From Bacteroidales bacterium UBA4772 (GTDB lineage Bacteria; Bacteroidota; Bacteroidia; Bacteroidales; VadinHA17): a DNA stretch of 64,000 bases. The notes under the pieces were generated by a model. It did no database searches. It was given only the letters and a program-made list of their open reading frames with translations, and had not been told where the DNA came from. Location: NCBI GenBank assembly GCA_002403305.1, contig DHHM01000008.1, positions 1-64,000 on the forward strand, read 5' to 3'. How positions within the stretch are numbered: the first letter of the stretch is position 1; each line of letters starts with the position of its first letter. Made by a program: the position numbers and the translations under genes. Positions 6,740 through 14,673 of the stretch are shown one piece after another.

Positions 6740-8857
6740 ATGATGAAAAATAAGATAGAACAAAATATTATGACATTAACAGAGATTCTTAAGGATACCA
6801 GCTACAAGCTGACACAGTTTAGCCTAGATAAAATTGAAGCACTTGAAGAAAGCATTGTACTTCGTGAGGCCAAAGAGAAAGATGTGCCTTACATTAATTG
6901 CCTAGTGAGGAAAAAGGAAATTAAGCTCACACCCGAAGAAGTTATCCGACAGCTTTATTTAATGGTATTAACGAAGGATTTTGGTTATCCTGTTTCTCAA
7001 ATGGAGCTTGAATATGCTGTTTCATTTGGAAGAGAGAAAAAGCGAGCTGATATTATAATATTCGACAAAGACCAGACTACCACGCCTTTCATAATAGTTG
7101 AACTTAAGAAGCCAAAACTAAAAGACGGGAAAGAACAATTAAAATCATACTGTAACGCAACGGGTGCACCAATTGGGATTTGGAGCAATGGAGATTCAAT
7201 TTCGTATTATTACCGAAAAGACCCAAATTATTTTGAAGATATACCAAACATACCTAGATCCGACCAAAAACTTTCGGACATTCTAGAGGAAAGGTGGACA
7301 ATTGATGATCTAATTGCAAAAGATAAGTTAGTTACAGAACGTAAATCGCTTAAAGGCCTAATCCTCGAAATGGAAGACGAAGTTTTGGCAAATGCTGGGG
7401 TTGATGTTTTTGAGGAACTTTTCAAACTAATATTCACAAAACTTTATGACGAAATGGAGAGTGGACGCAGTCGCTCTCGTCATTTAGAGTTTAGAAATTA
7501 TGGAGATACCGAAACTGAATTAAAAAATAAACTTCAAAGACTTTTCGATCAAACCAAAAGGAAATGGCAAGGCGTATTTACAGATGATGCAAAAATAATG
7601 CTTACACCTTCTCATCTTTCAGTTTGTGTTTCATCACTTCAAGATGTTAAATTGTTCAACTCGAATCTTGATGTGGTTGACGAAGCCTTTGAATATTTAA
7701 TAAACAAGAGTAGCAAAGGCGAAAAGGGACAATATTTTACACCTCGCTACGTGATTGATATGGCAGTGAAAATGCTGAACCCCAAACCACACGAAACCAT
7801 GATTGATACAGCCGCCGGTAGTTGCGGTTTTCCTGTACACACGATTTTCCATGTTTGGGAGCAAATAATGAAAGAAGAAGGCTTGGATAAAAGTCATTTG
7901 TTTACCCTTGAAACCAAACCACCACGCTGTATTGACTATGTACAGGAAAAAGTATTTGCCATTGACTTTGACGAAAAAGCGGTAAGGGTTGGACGTACTC
8001 TAAACCTGATAGCAGGTGACGGGCAAACAAATGTTTTACATTTAAATACACTAGATTGGGAACGTTGGGACGAGAAAACCAAATACGATGAAGATTGGCT
8101 TGATGTTTACAATGAAGGTTGGAAAAAACTTAAAAGGTTAAGACATGATAAAAACAACAACCAAGATTTTGAATTTGATATTTTAATGGCAAATCCGCCA
8201 TTTGCTGGTGACATAAAAGAAAGCCGAATCCTTTCTAAATATGAACTTGGTAAAAACTCAAATGGTAAATATCAGACCAAAGTAGGCAGAGATATTTTGT
8301 TTATTGAGCGTAACCTCGATTTTCTAAAGCCTGGCGGACGTATGGCAATTGTATTGCCACAAGGACGTTTTAATAACAGCAGTGATAAACAAATTAGAGA
8401 GTTTATTGCAGAGCATTGCCGAATACTTGCGGTAGTAGGGTTACATGGCAACGTTTTTAAACCTCATACTGGCACAAAGACAAGTGTTTTATTCGTTCAA
8501 AAATGGGACGACATTCTTTGCCCCAAAGTAGAGGATTATCCAATCTTCTTTGCGACCATGCAGGAGCGAAGTAAAGATAACAGCGGCGAAAAAATATTTG
8601 TTCGCAAGAAAGATTTCCTAAAAGCAATTGCTCCTTTTGCTGCCGGCAATATAAGAAATGGTCCTGATACCGATGCACCCGAAGCAGAAAAGCAATACGA
8701 AACCATGCCAGACGATTTGGACGATTACTTGTTAGATACCCATGGGCATTTAATAGTAAAACACGACCTTTTTAACCATGACGGATTAACTAAGGATGGC
8801 ATTGCAGAAGCCTTTGCGGAATTTGCTAAAAAGGAGAAACTAAGTTTTTTTCTCTGA
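6740..8857 (+). CDS. Restriction nuclease-N6-adenine methyltransferase fusion (BcgI-like)
   Basis: The 705-residue protein joins two activities. Residues about 60-150 form a type I HsdR N-terminal-like nuclease domain with a PD-(D/E)xK core: D104 in KRADIIIF and E121-L-K123 in IIVELKKP. From about residue 310 onward is an HsdM-type N6-adenine methyltransferase, with a SAM-binding DTAAGSCGFP motif near residue 355 and the catalytic NPPF at 485-488. A separate specificity gene follows, and no HsdR translocase is nearby. That architecture fits Type IIB/IIG enzymes such as BcgI, which cut without ATP-driven translocation. The frame ends on a T7 run that could allow a -1 shift into the S frame. 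Confidence 0.85.
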   Translation: MMKNKIEQNIMTLTEILKDTSYKLTQFSLDKIEALEESIVLREAKEKDVPYINCLVRKKEIKLTPEEVIRQLYLMVLTKDFGYPVSQMELEYAVSFGREKKRADIIIFDKDQTTTPFIIVELKKPKLKDGKEQLKSYCNATGAPIGIWSNGDSISYYYRKDPNYFEDIPNIPRSDQKLSDILEERWTIDDLIAKDKLVTERKSLKGLILEMEDEVLANAGVDVFEELFKLIFTKLYDEMESGRSRSRHLEFRNYGDTETELKNKLQRLFDQTKRKWQGVFTDDAKIMLTPSHLSVCVSSLQDVKLFNSNLDVVDEAFEYLINKSSKGEKGQYFTPRYVIDMAVKMLNPKPHETMIDTAAGSCGFPVHTIFHVWEQIMKEEGLDKSHLFTLETKPPRCIDYVQEKVFAIDFDEKAVRVGRTLNLIAGDGQTNVLHLNTLDWERWDEKTKYDEDWLDVYNEGWKKLKRLRHDKNNNQDFEFDILMANPPFAGDIKESRILSKYELGKNSNGKYQTKVGRDILFIERNLDFLKPGGRMAIVLPQGRFNNSSDKQIREFIAEHCRILAVVGLHGNVFKPHTGTKTSVLFVQKWDDILCPKVEDYPIFFATMQERSKDNSGEKIFVRKKDFLKAIAPFAAGNIRNGPDTDAPEAEKQYETMPDDLDDYLLDTHGHLIVKHDLFNHDGLTKDGIAEAFAEFAKKEKLSFFL
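8845..8851 (+). promoter_or_regulatory. Slippery heptamer T_TTT_TTT at the M-S junction
   Basis: In the methyltransferase frame the last codons read AGT TTT TTT CTC TGA, so seven T residues form a textbook X_XXY_YYZ slippery site two codons before the stop. A -1 slip continues as SLSPFNEAKYNALLEGLE directly into the specificity frame with no stop, giving a fused M-S protein. Adding one T to the run would have the same effect, so a single-base deletion or a sequencing error is the alternative. Confidence 0.5.
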
Positions 8858-8886
8858 GCCCTTTTAATGAAGCAAAGTACAATGCT

Positions 8887-10311
8887 TTGTTAGAAGGGCT
8901 GGAAATAACAATTTTAAAATCAACTGAATTTTTAAAAGATAACTTTGATTTTAGATTAGATGCCGAATATTTTGTGAAATCCAGCTTAGTAAACTTAAAA
9001 ACACTTAATAGAGTTGGTTATAAAAAAGTATCAGATTTTGGATATGTTACAGACGGCATACACACTTCTATTGATTATTCTGATGATAGTAACGTAAATC
9101 TATTTTCAGCAACTACACCTAGGGAAAATTATTTTGATTTAACTAGACAAGTTTTCATTTCAAAAAAAACCCATGAACTAAATCCAAGAACCGCACTAAA
9201 AGAAAATGATATTATTATTTCTACTGTTGGTACTATTGGAAATTGTGCAGTTGTGAACAAATCAGTTTTACCAGCAAATTCAGATAGACATGTTGGTATT
9301 ATTAGACTTAAAAATAAAGATTTTTATCCTCGATATATTTCAACATTTTTAGTTTCAAAATATGGAAGATTTCAAACATACCGAGAAAGTACAGGTAATG
9401 TACAACTGAATTTGTTTTTGTATAGAATTAGAACATTAAAAATTGCTAATCTTTCTATACCCTTTCAAGAAAAAATTGAAACTTTAGTTTTATTGAATGA
9501 TGAAATGCGCTCACTATTCAAACAAACTTATACTAATGCCGAATCAATTTTGTTAAAAGAAATTGGCTTACAAAACTATGAACCAAGCACAGATCCAGTA
9601 AATATCAAAAGTTTTAAAGAGACTTTTTGGATTACAAAACGATTGGATGCAGAGTATTATCAAAAAAAATACGCAGAGGTTGTAGATCGTATTAAAGTTC
9701 AAAAATATGACCGATTGGCAAATATTGTATCAATCAAAAAATCTATTGAGCCTGGTTCTGATGTTTATTCCAATGAAGGCTTGCCATTTTTAAGAGTATC
9801 AGATTACAATAAATTTGGGGTATATGAGCCGGAAAAGAAGCTTAACGATTCATTCTGCAAAGAAAATGAGAAACTAATTATAAAGCTAAAACCACAAAAG
9901 GAGACTATTCTCTTCTCAAAAGATGGCAGTGTAGGTACTGCCTATATGCTTAGAAATGATGCTGATTTTATTACTTCGGGCGCAATCCTGCATTTAAAGG
10001 TTAATCACAAAGAACAGATAATCCCTGAATATTTGACCTTAGCTTTAAATTCACAACTGGTTCAAATGCAAGCCGAACGTGATGCAGGTGGTTCAATTAT
10101 CTTACATTGGAGAATTTCTGATATCGAAAATGTTGTTGTTCCAATTATTGATTTTACAAAACAACAGGAAATTGCCGATTTGGTTGAAGAAAGCTTCAAA
10201 CTCAAAAAGCAATCGGAGCACATTCTAGAAGTAGCTAAAACAGCCGTTGAAATGGCGATAGAGCAGAATGAAGAAATGGCAATGACCTTTATACAAGATA
10301 ATACGGATTGA
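8887..10311 (+). CDS. hsdS: Type I-like restriction specificity subunit (HsdS/BcgB-type)
   Basis: The 474-residue protein has the two-fold layout of specificity subunits. Each half starts with a similar phrase, FRLDAEYF near residue 23 and KRLDAEYYQKKY near 248, followed by a target-recognition domain and a helical spacer. It should direct the upstream nuclease-methyltransferase to a bipartite DNA site. The annotated TTG start is poor, and the frame is open back to about 8830 without an ATG. This suggests translation by re-initiation or by -1 frameshifting at 8845-8851. The stop is one base before the ATG of the HEPN-like gene. Confidence 0.8.
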   Translation: MLEGLEITILKSTEFLKDNFDFRLDAEYFVKSSLVNLKTLNRVGYKKVSDFGYVTDGIHTSIDYSDDSNVNLFSATTPRENYFDLTRQVFISKKTHELNPRTALKENDIIISTVGTIGNCAVVNKSVLPANSDRHVGIIRLKNKDFYPRYISTFLVSKYGRFQTYRESTGNVQLNLFLYRIRTLKIANLSIPFQEKIETLVLLNDEMRSLFKQTYTNAESILLKEIGLQNYEPSTDPVNIKSFKETFWITKRLDAEYYQKKYAEVVDRIKVQKYDRLANIVSIKKSIEPGSDVYSNEGLPFLRVSDYNKFGVYEPEKKLNDSFCKENEKLIIKLKPQKETILFSKDGSVGTAYMLRNDADFITSGAILHLKVNHKEQIIPEYLTLALNSQLVQMQAERDAGGSIILHWRISDIENVVVPIIDFTKQQEIADLVEESFKLKKQSEHILEVAKTAVEMAIEQNEEMAMTFIQDNTD

Positions 10312-10312
10312 T

Positions 10313-11104
10313 ATGCCAAGTACTTATACGGAGAATGCAGATAGATGGAAGTCTTTAGCAGACATTGACTATTTCACTCAATTTGTTAAAGCTTGGATTC
10401 CATTCAATGCCTGGTACAAAACCTACTATCCTGCACTAAGAACAGATCGTGAGGCAATTAATGAAATTAAAACAACAGCTAATGCAGCAAGAAACCGCTT
10501 CTTAGGTTTACTAAATGGAGCGAATGACGAAAGTGAACTATTCCGTTCCAATTTGGCTCATTTACATTATTGCTTAAACAACACACTAGTAGAGAATAAC
10601 AGGCAAAGAATCTATTTTGAAAACTTTGTTATTGAAATGGACAGAACTTGCATTAACCAAAATGATTCGTACAACAGCATCAATTATGAGGTTCGACTTA
10701 CTCTTTCTGGTTCAGTAATTACCAAGTCAATCGCCACTGTTATCAGTTCAACCAGCAGAACCTTATTGAACTACAGTCATACCGATTATGATTTGCATCA
10801 TTTACGATCAGACAGATCTTTTGGTAGACTTTCAGGAATTCAGAGACAGTTTTTGGAACAAAAATTCAGAGATGCAAATCCGTTCAAACCAATAAATTTA
10901 CTTTCAGGAGACCCAACCAACTGTATTCAAGTGGGACAATACAACTTAATAAAGGAACCAATCACTATTTTTAAGGGAGTGCTTGAAATGCTTTACAATT
11001 TGAGAAACGTACTGTTCCACGGTCAAATAATTCCGAACAGGGATACAAATACAGTTTACGAACCAGCATACAAAGTATTGAAAATGATAGTTGAAGGATT
11101 ATGA
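10313..11104 (+). CDS. HEPN-like protein linked to the restriction system
   Basis: The 263-residue protein is mostly alpha-helical and ends with LYNLRNVLFHG, giving R231-x4-H236, the Rx4-6H signature of HEPN ribonucleases. The segment after it (YEPAYKVLKMIVEG) also fits a terminal HEPN helix. It begins one base after the specificity gene and overlaps the following lipoprotein gene by 4 bases, so it belongs to the restriction operon. HEPN proteins often act as RNases in abortive phage defence or as toxins. The family assignment rests on this motif and helical content only. Confidence 0.6.
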   Translation: MPSTYTENADRWKSLADIDYFTQFVKAWIPFNAWYKTYYPALRTDREAINEIKTTANAARNRFLGLLNGANDESELFRSNLAHLHYCLNNTLVENNRQRIYFENFVIEMDRTCINQNDSYNSINYEVRLTLSGSVITKSIATVISSTSRTLLNYSHTDYDLHHLRSDRSFGRLSGIQRQFLEQKFRDANPFKPINLLSGDPTNCIQVGQYNLIKEPITIFKGVLEMLYNLRNVLFHGQIIPNRDTNTVYEPAYKVLKMIVEGL

Positions 11105-11712
11105 AAAAGATAATGCTATTCTCGGGTGTGCACCTCTTTCTTTTCTTACTGTTTGTAGTTGGATGTAACCCAGGAGATAAGAGCAAAAGCGCACGAGCTA
11201 AAAGTCAATATGCTCATATAGATTCTTTAAAGACAAATTTGCATGATCCGGAAATCCTCCTAAGGAAAGCCGAAGGGTATTATGCGGACGGTCAACTTCA
11301 ACAAGCTAAAACAACTCTCGAGGAAATAATTCGTTATTATACCCGTCCTCAGTATTACACTGTATGTATGGATGCCTTTATGCTTCTTGGCAAAGTTAAC
11401 AGTGCAATAACAACTACACAAGATCAGGAAGAGCGAAAAGCTATTTTAGACTACACTATAGTAAAAAAAACTGATATTACATTTCCAGTAAATAATCCGA
11501 GATGGGTATTTAGAGTAAGGCTTAATACAGATTCAAGACCAACGGAAGAATTACTTAAAGCCACAGCAAATTATATTTGCAGTAATAACTATAGTTCAGA
11601 AATGGGAGAACTAACTATTTTCATGTATCTACCCGGTATGGATACAGAAGGTCCGTGTTACTCATTGGCTGTATATGAAAATAATTTGTGTAAGCAATTT
11701 ATGGTTCAATGA
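11101..11712 (+). CDS. Predicted lipoprotein with helical repeats
   Basis: Residues 1-22 form a lipoprotein signal with the lipobox VVGC (C22). The mature part begins with a helix-rich region similar to a TPR (LRKAEGYYADGQLQQAKTTLEEII) and ends with a compact segment containing GPCYSLAVYENNLC. The ATG overlaps the previous stop (ATGA), which implies coupling to the HEPN-like gene. The role is unknown. A cell-envelope lipoprotein at the end of a restriction operon is odd and may reflect a cargo fusion rather than a shared function. Confidence 0.65.
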   Translation: MKKIMLFSGVHLFLFLLFVVGCNPGDKSKSARAKSQYAHIDSLKTNLHDPEILLRKAEGYYADGQLQQAKTTLEEIIRYYTRPQYYTVCMDAFMLLGKVNSAITTTQDQEERKAILDYTIVKKTDITFPVNNPRWVFRVRLNTDSRPTEELLKATANYICSNNYSSEMGELTIFMYLPGMDTEGPCYSLAVYENNLCKQFMVQ

Positions 11713-11776
11713 GAACATAATAATAAAGATATCAACCCAAGATTGCAATTAGTTACTACAAGGGAAAGAAACTGCA

Positions 11777-12019
11777 ATGACACTTATTTTATGCCCTGAA
11801 TGTCATAACGGAATCAGTGATCAGGCGGATCGATGCCCTCACTGTGGATACCTATTGAAGCCGATGGGTAATTTTTATAGTGAAGAGAAGCAAAAATCTG
11901 GATTTGAAAAGTTCCAAGAAGGTCTCGAGGGCTGTTCTAAGGATTCATTTCAATTTGGTTGTGGATGCACAGTGCTAATGGCAATTCTTGCTATTTTATT
12001 TTTTATTCTTCTAGGTTAA
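11777..12019 (+). CDS. Zinc-ribbon membrane protein, 80 aa
   Basis: The N-terminus has a zinc-ribbon with CPEC (C6/C9) and CPHC (C20/C23) pairs. A polar linker and a C-terminal hydrophobic helix (about 62-79) follow. Small proteins with a zinc-ribbon plus one membrane helix are common and mostly uncharacterised. It ends about 80 bases before the phage-like element. Confidence 0.7.
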   Translation: MTLILCPECHNGISDQADRCPHCGYLLKPMGNFYSEEKQKSGFEKFQEGLEGCSKDSFQFGCGCTVLMAILAILFFILLG

Positions 12020-12052
12020 TAGTAAAATCCTTTTAGGCGGACATCCCGGTTT

Positions 12053-12095
12053 GCACTTAACCTCCATGCAACGAGACATTTAAAGGAGATGCTGC
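12053..12095 (+). repeat. Shortened repeat element, copy 3
   Basis: The order CTTAACCTCC, ATGCAACGAGACA, TTTAAAGGAGATGCTGC matches the two ends of the element at 6345-6597 but lacks the terminator part. The junction is exactly what recombination between the two GCGAGACA repeats of copy 2 would leave. It abuts the last gene of the phage-like early region and may mark its boundary. Confidence 0.5.
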
Positions 12096-12101
12096 TTTTC
12101 T

Positions 12102-12413
12102 TTACTTCAGGCTTTTTATGGTTTGTCTCATCTCCGTCTCCAGGCTTTCCCTTTTCCGGTAGGTCTGGCCTCTCAGCTCTGGGTGCAATTCCTGTAGCTT
12201 TTGTCTGGCCCTGCGGATGCTCTCATGCCCGGCAAGCTGTCTGGAGATGCAAAGCCTGACATAGTCATTCAGGCTGTAGTTGAAGTTCCTGATAAACCCC
12301 CTTTGCTCCGCATGCACTTTGAACCTTAACAGCTCATCATTGTCCCTTGCCTCCGGGTTGGTCCTGAGAATATGCAGCACGATGTCAGAAATGTTTTGAA
12401 TCTTTTTAATCAT
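12102..12413 (-). CDS. Phage hypothetical protein, 103 aa
   Basis: This is a small basic, helical protein with a C-terminal KLQELHPELRGQTYRKRESLE segment. I have seen this pattern in small proteins of Bacteroidetes phage replication modules, where it has no assigned function. It is the last gene of the fourth early transcription unit and starts 5 bases after the stop of the small membrane protein, with GAGGA as a ribosome site. Confidence 0.65.
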   Translation of the reverse strand: MIKKIQNISDIVLHILRTNPEARDNDELLRFKVHAEQRGFIRNFNYSLNDYVRLCISRQLAGHESIRRARQKLQELHPELRGQTYRKRESLETEMRQTIKSLK

Positions 12414-12418
12414 GTCCT

Positions 12419-12586
12419 CTATTTTGACAGTAAATTCATAATCCAGTCCACAAACAGCAGCCAGCCGAATGTCCCTGTTCCAGTTATGCCGACCAGCAAT
12501 ATCAGGGCGTAAAACGCCCCGAACATTGCCTTCGGTCTGCTATACTCGATCCGTGTGTATTCTGTATTCTCAATCGGTTTGTTCAT
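12419..12586 (-). CDS. Small phage membrane protein, 55 aa
   Basis: This short gene begins with ATG at 12586 and ends with TAG at 12419. The product starts with a polar 19-residue segment and then has one or two hydrophobic stretches (about 20-53, AMFGAFYALILLVGITG... FGWLLFVDWIM). It sits tightly between its neighbours (11 bases after the DUF2303-like gene, 5 before the next), which supports it being real. The function is unknown. Confidence 0.55.
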   Translation of the reverse strand: MNKPIENTEYTRIEYSRPKAMFGAFYALILLVGITGTGTFGWLLFVDWIMNLLSK

Positions 12587-12597
12587 AGCCAGAGATG

Positions 12598-13341
12598 CTA
12601 CTGCTCAATAATTGCGATGAAGGGAGCAAGCACCTTAACTGCCATTATCTGCTCATCAATTATCGTGTCCCTGATTTCATCCATCGCCTGACTTGCACCG
12701 GGAGAGAAAAGCTGAAGGCTAACAACCCGTCCATTGATTGACGCATAGAATTCAACCTCAATCTCCTCTGGCTGGTTCCCCTTAAATAATGGAATGTTCA
12801 GCTTAAAGGACTCAGGGAGGTTTGAGGTGACAATACCCGAATAATTGTCTTTGAAGTCACCGGACTCAGCCCTTTGCTTTTCGACTTTTGATGACACGTT
12901 GGCATTGAAATTTTTCAGTTCAGACACCAACTTCATATTTCCGGCCTTGTCAACAAAATAAGCCCGGTTCATTTTCATGAACTGGCCCAACTCGTTCGGT
13001 TCCCATTCCTTGCCTGAGTTGATTCCAAACTCGACAAACTTTGGATGTTGAACCAGCTTCCCTATGACCTCTCCGGTGTTGTACTGGTCATCTTCATTTA
13101 TGGTCAGGATCATTGACATCGCCTCCCGATCCACCATAATGTGACAGCGTCTCTGGTTCACCTGGTCTGGCTGATCTCTTCTCTGGGTAAGGAATTCTAC
13201 CAGTGCGCCTATCGTTCCGGATATACTTGTTTTTACAGGCGGTTTAACCGGGAGTTCATTTACGGAATTGACTTCCCGGATAACTACCTCCGCAACCTGT
13301 ACTCCGTCTGCAAAATTGATTTGTAGTTTTTCTGTTTGCAT
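12598..13341 (-). CDS. Phage protein resembling DUF2303/YfdQ
   Basis: The protein has 247 residues. It has a central TINEDDQYN strand region, a helical LKNFNANVSSKVEKQRAESGDF segment and a C-terminal SFKLNIPLFKGNQPEEIEVEFYAS region. Size, order and the final beta pattern resemble the phage DUF2303 (YfdQ) family, whose role is not known. It lies in the HU/DUF2303 part of the phage early region, 17 bases after the HU gene. Confidence 0.55.
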   Translation of the reverse strand: MQTEKLQINFADGVQVAEVVIREVNSVNELPVKPPVKTSISGTIGALVEFLTQRRDQPDQVNQRRCHIMVDREAMSMILTINEDDQYNTGEVIGKLVQHPKFVEFGINSGKEWEPNELGQFMKMNRAYFVDKAGNMKLVSELKNFNANVSSKVEKQRAESGDFKDNYSGIVTSNLPESFKLNIPLFKGNQPEEIEVEFYASINGRVVSLQLFSPGASQAMDEIRDTIIDEQIMAVKVLAPFIAIIEQ

Positions 13342-13358
13342 GATATATATGGTTTAGG

Positions 13359-13661
13359 TTAAAATTCGTTTGCTCTTATTGTTGCGCCTTCCTTCACTTC
13401 GTCTTTGAAGCTGGGACATGCCCTGAAACGGGGAACTGCATGAGCAGGGATGACGACTGAATTGCCCCTTCTGATATCCTGTCCTGTTTTTTCCTTTCTG
13501 ATCACCGGCTCCAGTGTGCCAAAGCCCCGGATGAACACCGATTTCCCGGACGTAATCGCTTTCTTGGTTTCATTCAGGATAGCGTTCAGAACCTTCTCCA
13601 CTAACTCTTTGTCCACACTGGCACGTTCTGCCGTAAGGAATACTAACTCTTTCTTTGTCAT
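13359..13661 (-). CDS. HU/IHF-family DNA-binding protein (phage copy)
   Basis: The 100-residue protein matches the HU fold: MTKKELVFLTAERASVDKELVEKVLNA forms the helical dimer part (residues 1-40), followed by GKSVFIRGFGTLEP and a beta-arm ending in AVPRFRACPSFKDEV. HU proteins bend DNA and help replication or recombination. It starts 10 bases after the end of the upstream 143-aa gene. The arm lacks the usual RNPxT and reads IRRGNSVVIPAHAVP, a common change in phage and mobile-element HU proteins. Confidence 0.8.
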   Translation of the reverse strand: MTKKELVFLTAERASVDKELVEKVLNAILNETKKAITSGKSVFIRGFGTLEPVIRKEKTGQDIRRGNSVVIPAHAVPRFRACPSFKDEVKEGATIRANEF

Positions 13662-13671
13662 CGTTTTTTGT

Positions 13672-14103
13672 TTACTTGTCTGTACCTGTTTTTCTGGCTA
13701 CCTGAAATATCGTCGGCTGCATTTCATCACCGGTCATTGGCCTGAAGTCAACCAGGTCACCTTCTATGTTGTAGAAACCAACCATTTTTTCTTCCGGGAA
13801 GGCAAACTTGTAGCAAGTCTCACTTTCTACGAATACAGCCTTCTGCTTCAGCCCCTTCAGTAAAAGCTTGCGTTGCTCGTTCAGCGGCTTTAGTTCTTCT
13901 TTGAATTTCTCAATTATGGCCTTCTTCTCGTCCTCAATATCATTGATCTGGATGGCAGCTTCAGACAACTCGTCCTTCATCACCTGAATCTTCTCCGGGC
14001 CGAGCCGCTTCATGTAACCCATTGCGACGATTGCGTCACAATTGTCGTTCAGGTATGTTCCTCTTTGTAGAGTAGGTATCTCTTTACCAAGTGTTTTGTC
14101 CAT
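13672..14103 (-). CDS. Phage hypothetical coiled-coil protein, 143 aa
   Basis: Residues about 35-90 are a charged coiled coil (QVMKDELSEAAIQINDIEDEK...). The C-terminal 50 residues are a beta-rich region with no recognised motif. It heads the fourth early unit and is preceded by a perfect 17-bp palindrome at 14141-14157. The function is unknown. Confidence 0.6.
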   Translation of the reverse strand: MDKTLGKEIPTLQRGTYLNDNCDAIVAMGYMKRLGPEKIQVMKDELSEAAIQINDIEDEKKAIIEKFKEELKPLNEQRKLLLKGLKQKAVFVESETCYKFAFPEEKMVGFYNIEGDLVDFRPMTGDEMQPTIFQVARKTGTDK

Positions 14104-14140
14104 TCGTTTTATTCGTTTAATGGTTTGTATTAATTACTTA

Positions 14141-14157
14141 ATTGCCTACGAGGCAAT
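14141..14157. promoter_or_regulatory. Phage operator palindrome A
   Basis: ATTGCCT-ACG-AGGCAAT is a perfect 7-3-7 palindrome in the 69-base gap before the coiled-coil gene. It shares the ATTGCYT half-site with five other sites in the element. Confidence 0.65.
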
Positions 14158-14172
14158 ACTTTGAATATGGTT

Positions 14173-14673
14173 TTAAACCTCATCATTGAGGTTAAACATT
14201 TTAATGTCATCGACATGTACCCAGACTTTCTTTGCCCGGTTTTTAAACTGTATGGCCCGGTAGTTATTCCAGATTTCATTGCCGAACTCGCTGCCCTTCT
14301 TTAGCATCTCCTCGTAATTAAAGACCTTGATCTTCCTGTCAAAACTTACGAAATCAGCGACTGTTGGTGTCGGATACTGGCAGGTGTCAATAACATGGTT
14401 CACAGCATCGGTAAGCCTCTCGTTACAGAAATTGTTGTCGATTATCCTTGAAGCCAGGATATCATAGAATCCGTCAGGCAGAGCCGGGAACGCCGCTTTA
14501 ATTTTCGTAATGTTTACTGCTGCCACTTCATTTGTGAAGACACCTGCATACACGCTTATCGAATCATTGTACTGCGCCCTGATTAAGAGGGAAGTATTTG
14601 TCGATAACCCTTGTGAGGTCTTCTCTCGTAGCTGGACTGTTGCCGTTTTTATTAAGGACTTTATATTTTCCAT
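14173..14673 (-). CDS. Phage hypothetical protein, 166 aa
   Basis: I do not recognise a family. It contains a helical centre (FPALPDGFYDILASRIIDNNF, then LTDAVNHVIDTC) and a YPTPTVADFVSFDRKIKVFNYEEM segment. The latter resembles proteins placed beside phage replication initiators. Its start overlaps the replication gene by 110 bases in another frame, an unusually long overlap but with intact codons in both. A later start would reduce the overlap. Confidence 0.55.
   Translation of the reverse strand: MENIKSLIKTATVQLREKTSQGLSTNTSLLIRAQYNDSISVYAGVFTNEVAAVNITKIKAAFPALPDGFYDILASRIIDNNFCNERLTDAVNHVIDTCQYPTPTVADFVSFDRKIKVFNYEEMLKKGSEFGNEIWNNYRAIQFKNRAKKVWVHVDDIKMFNLNDEV

Noticed and set aside
6549..6743. 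64-residue + strand frame before the restriction gene
   Set aside because: Starts with TTG inside noncoding repeat copy 2; the equivalent frame is not kept in copy 1.
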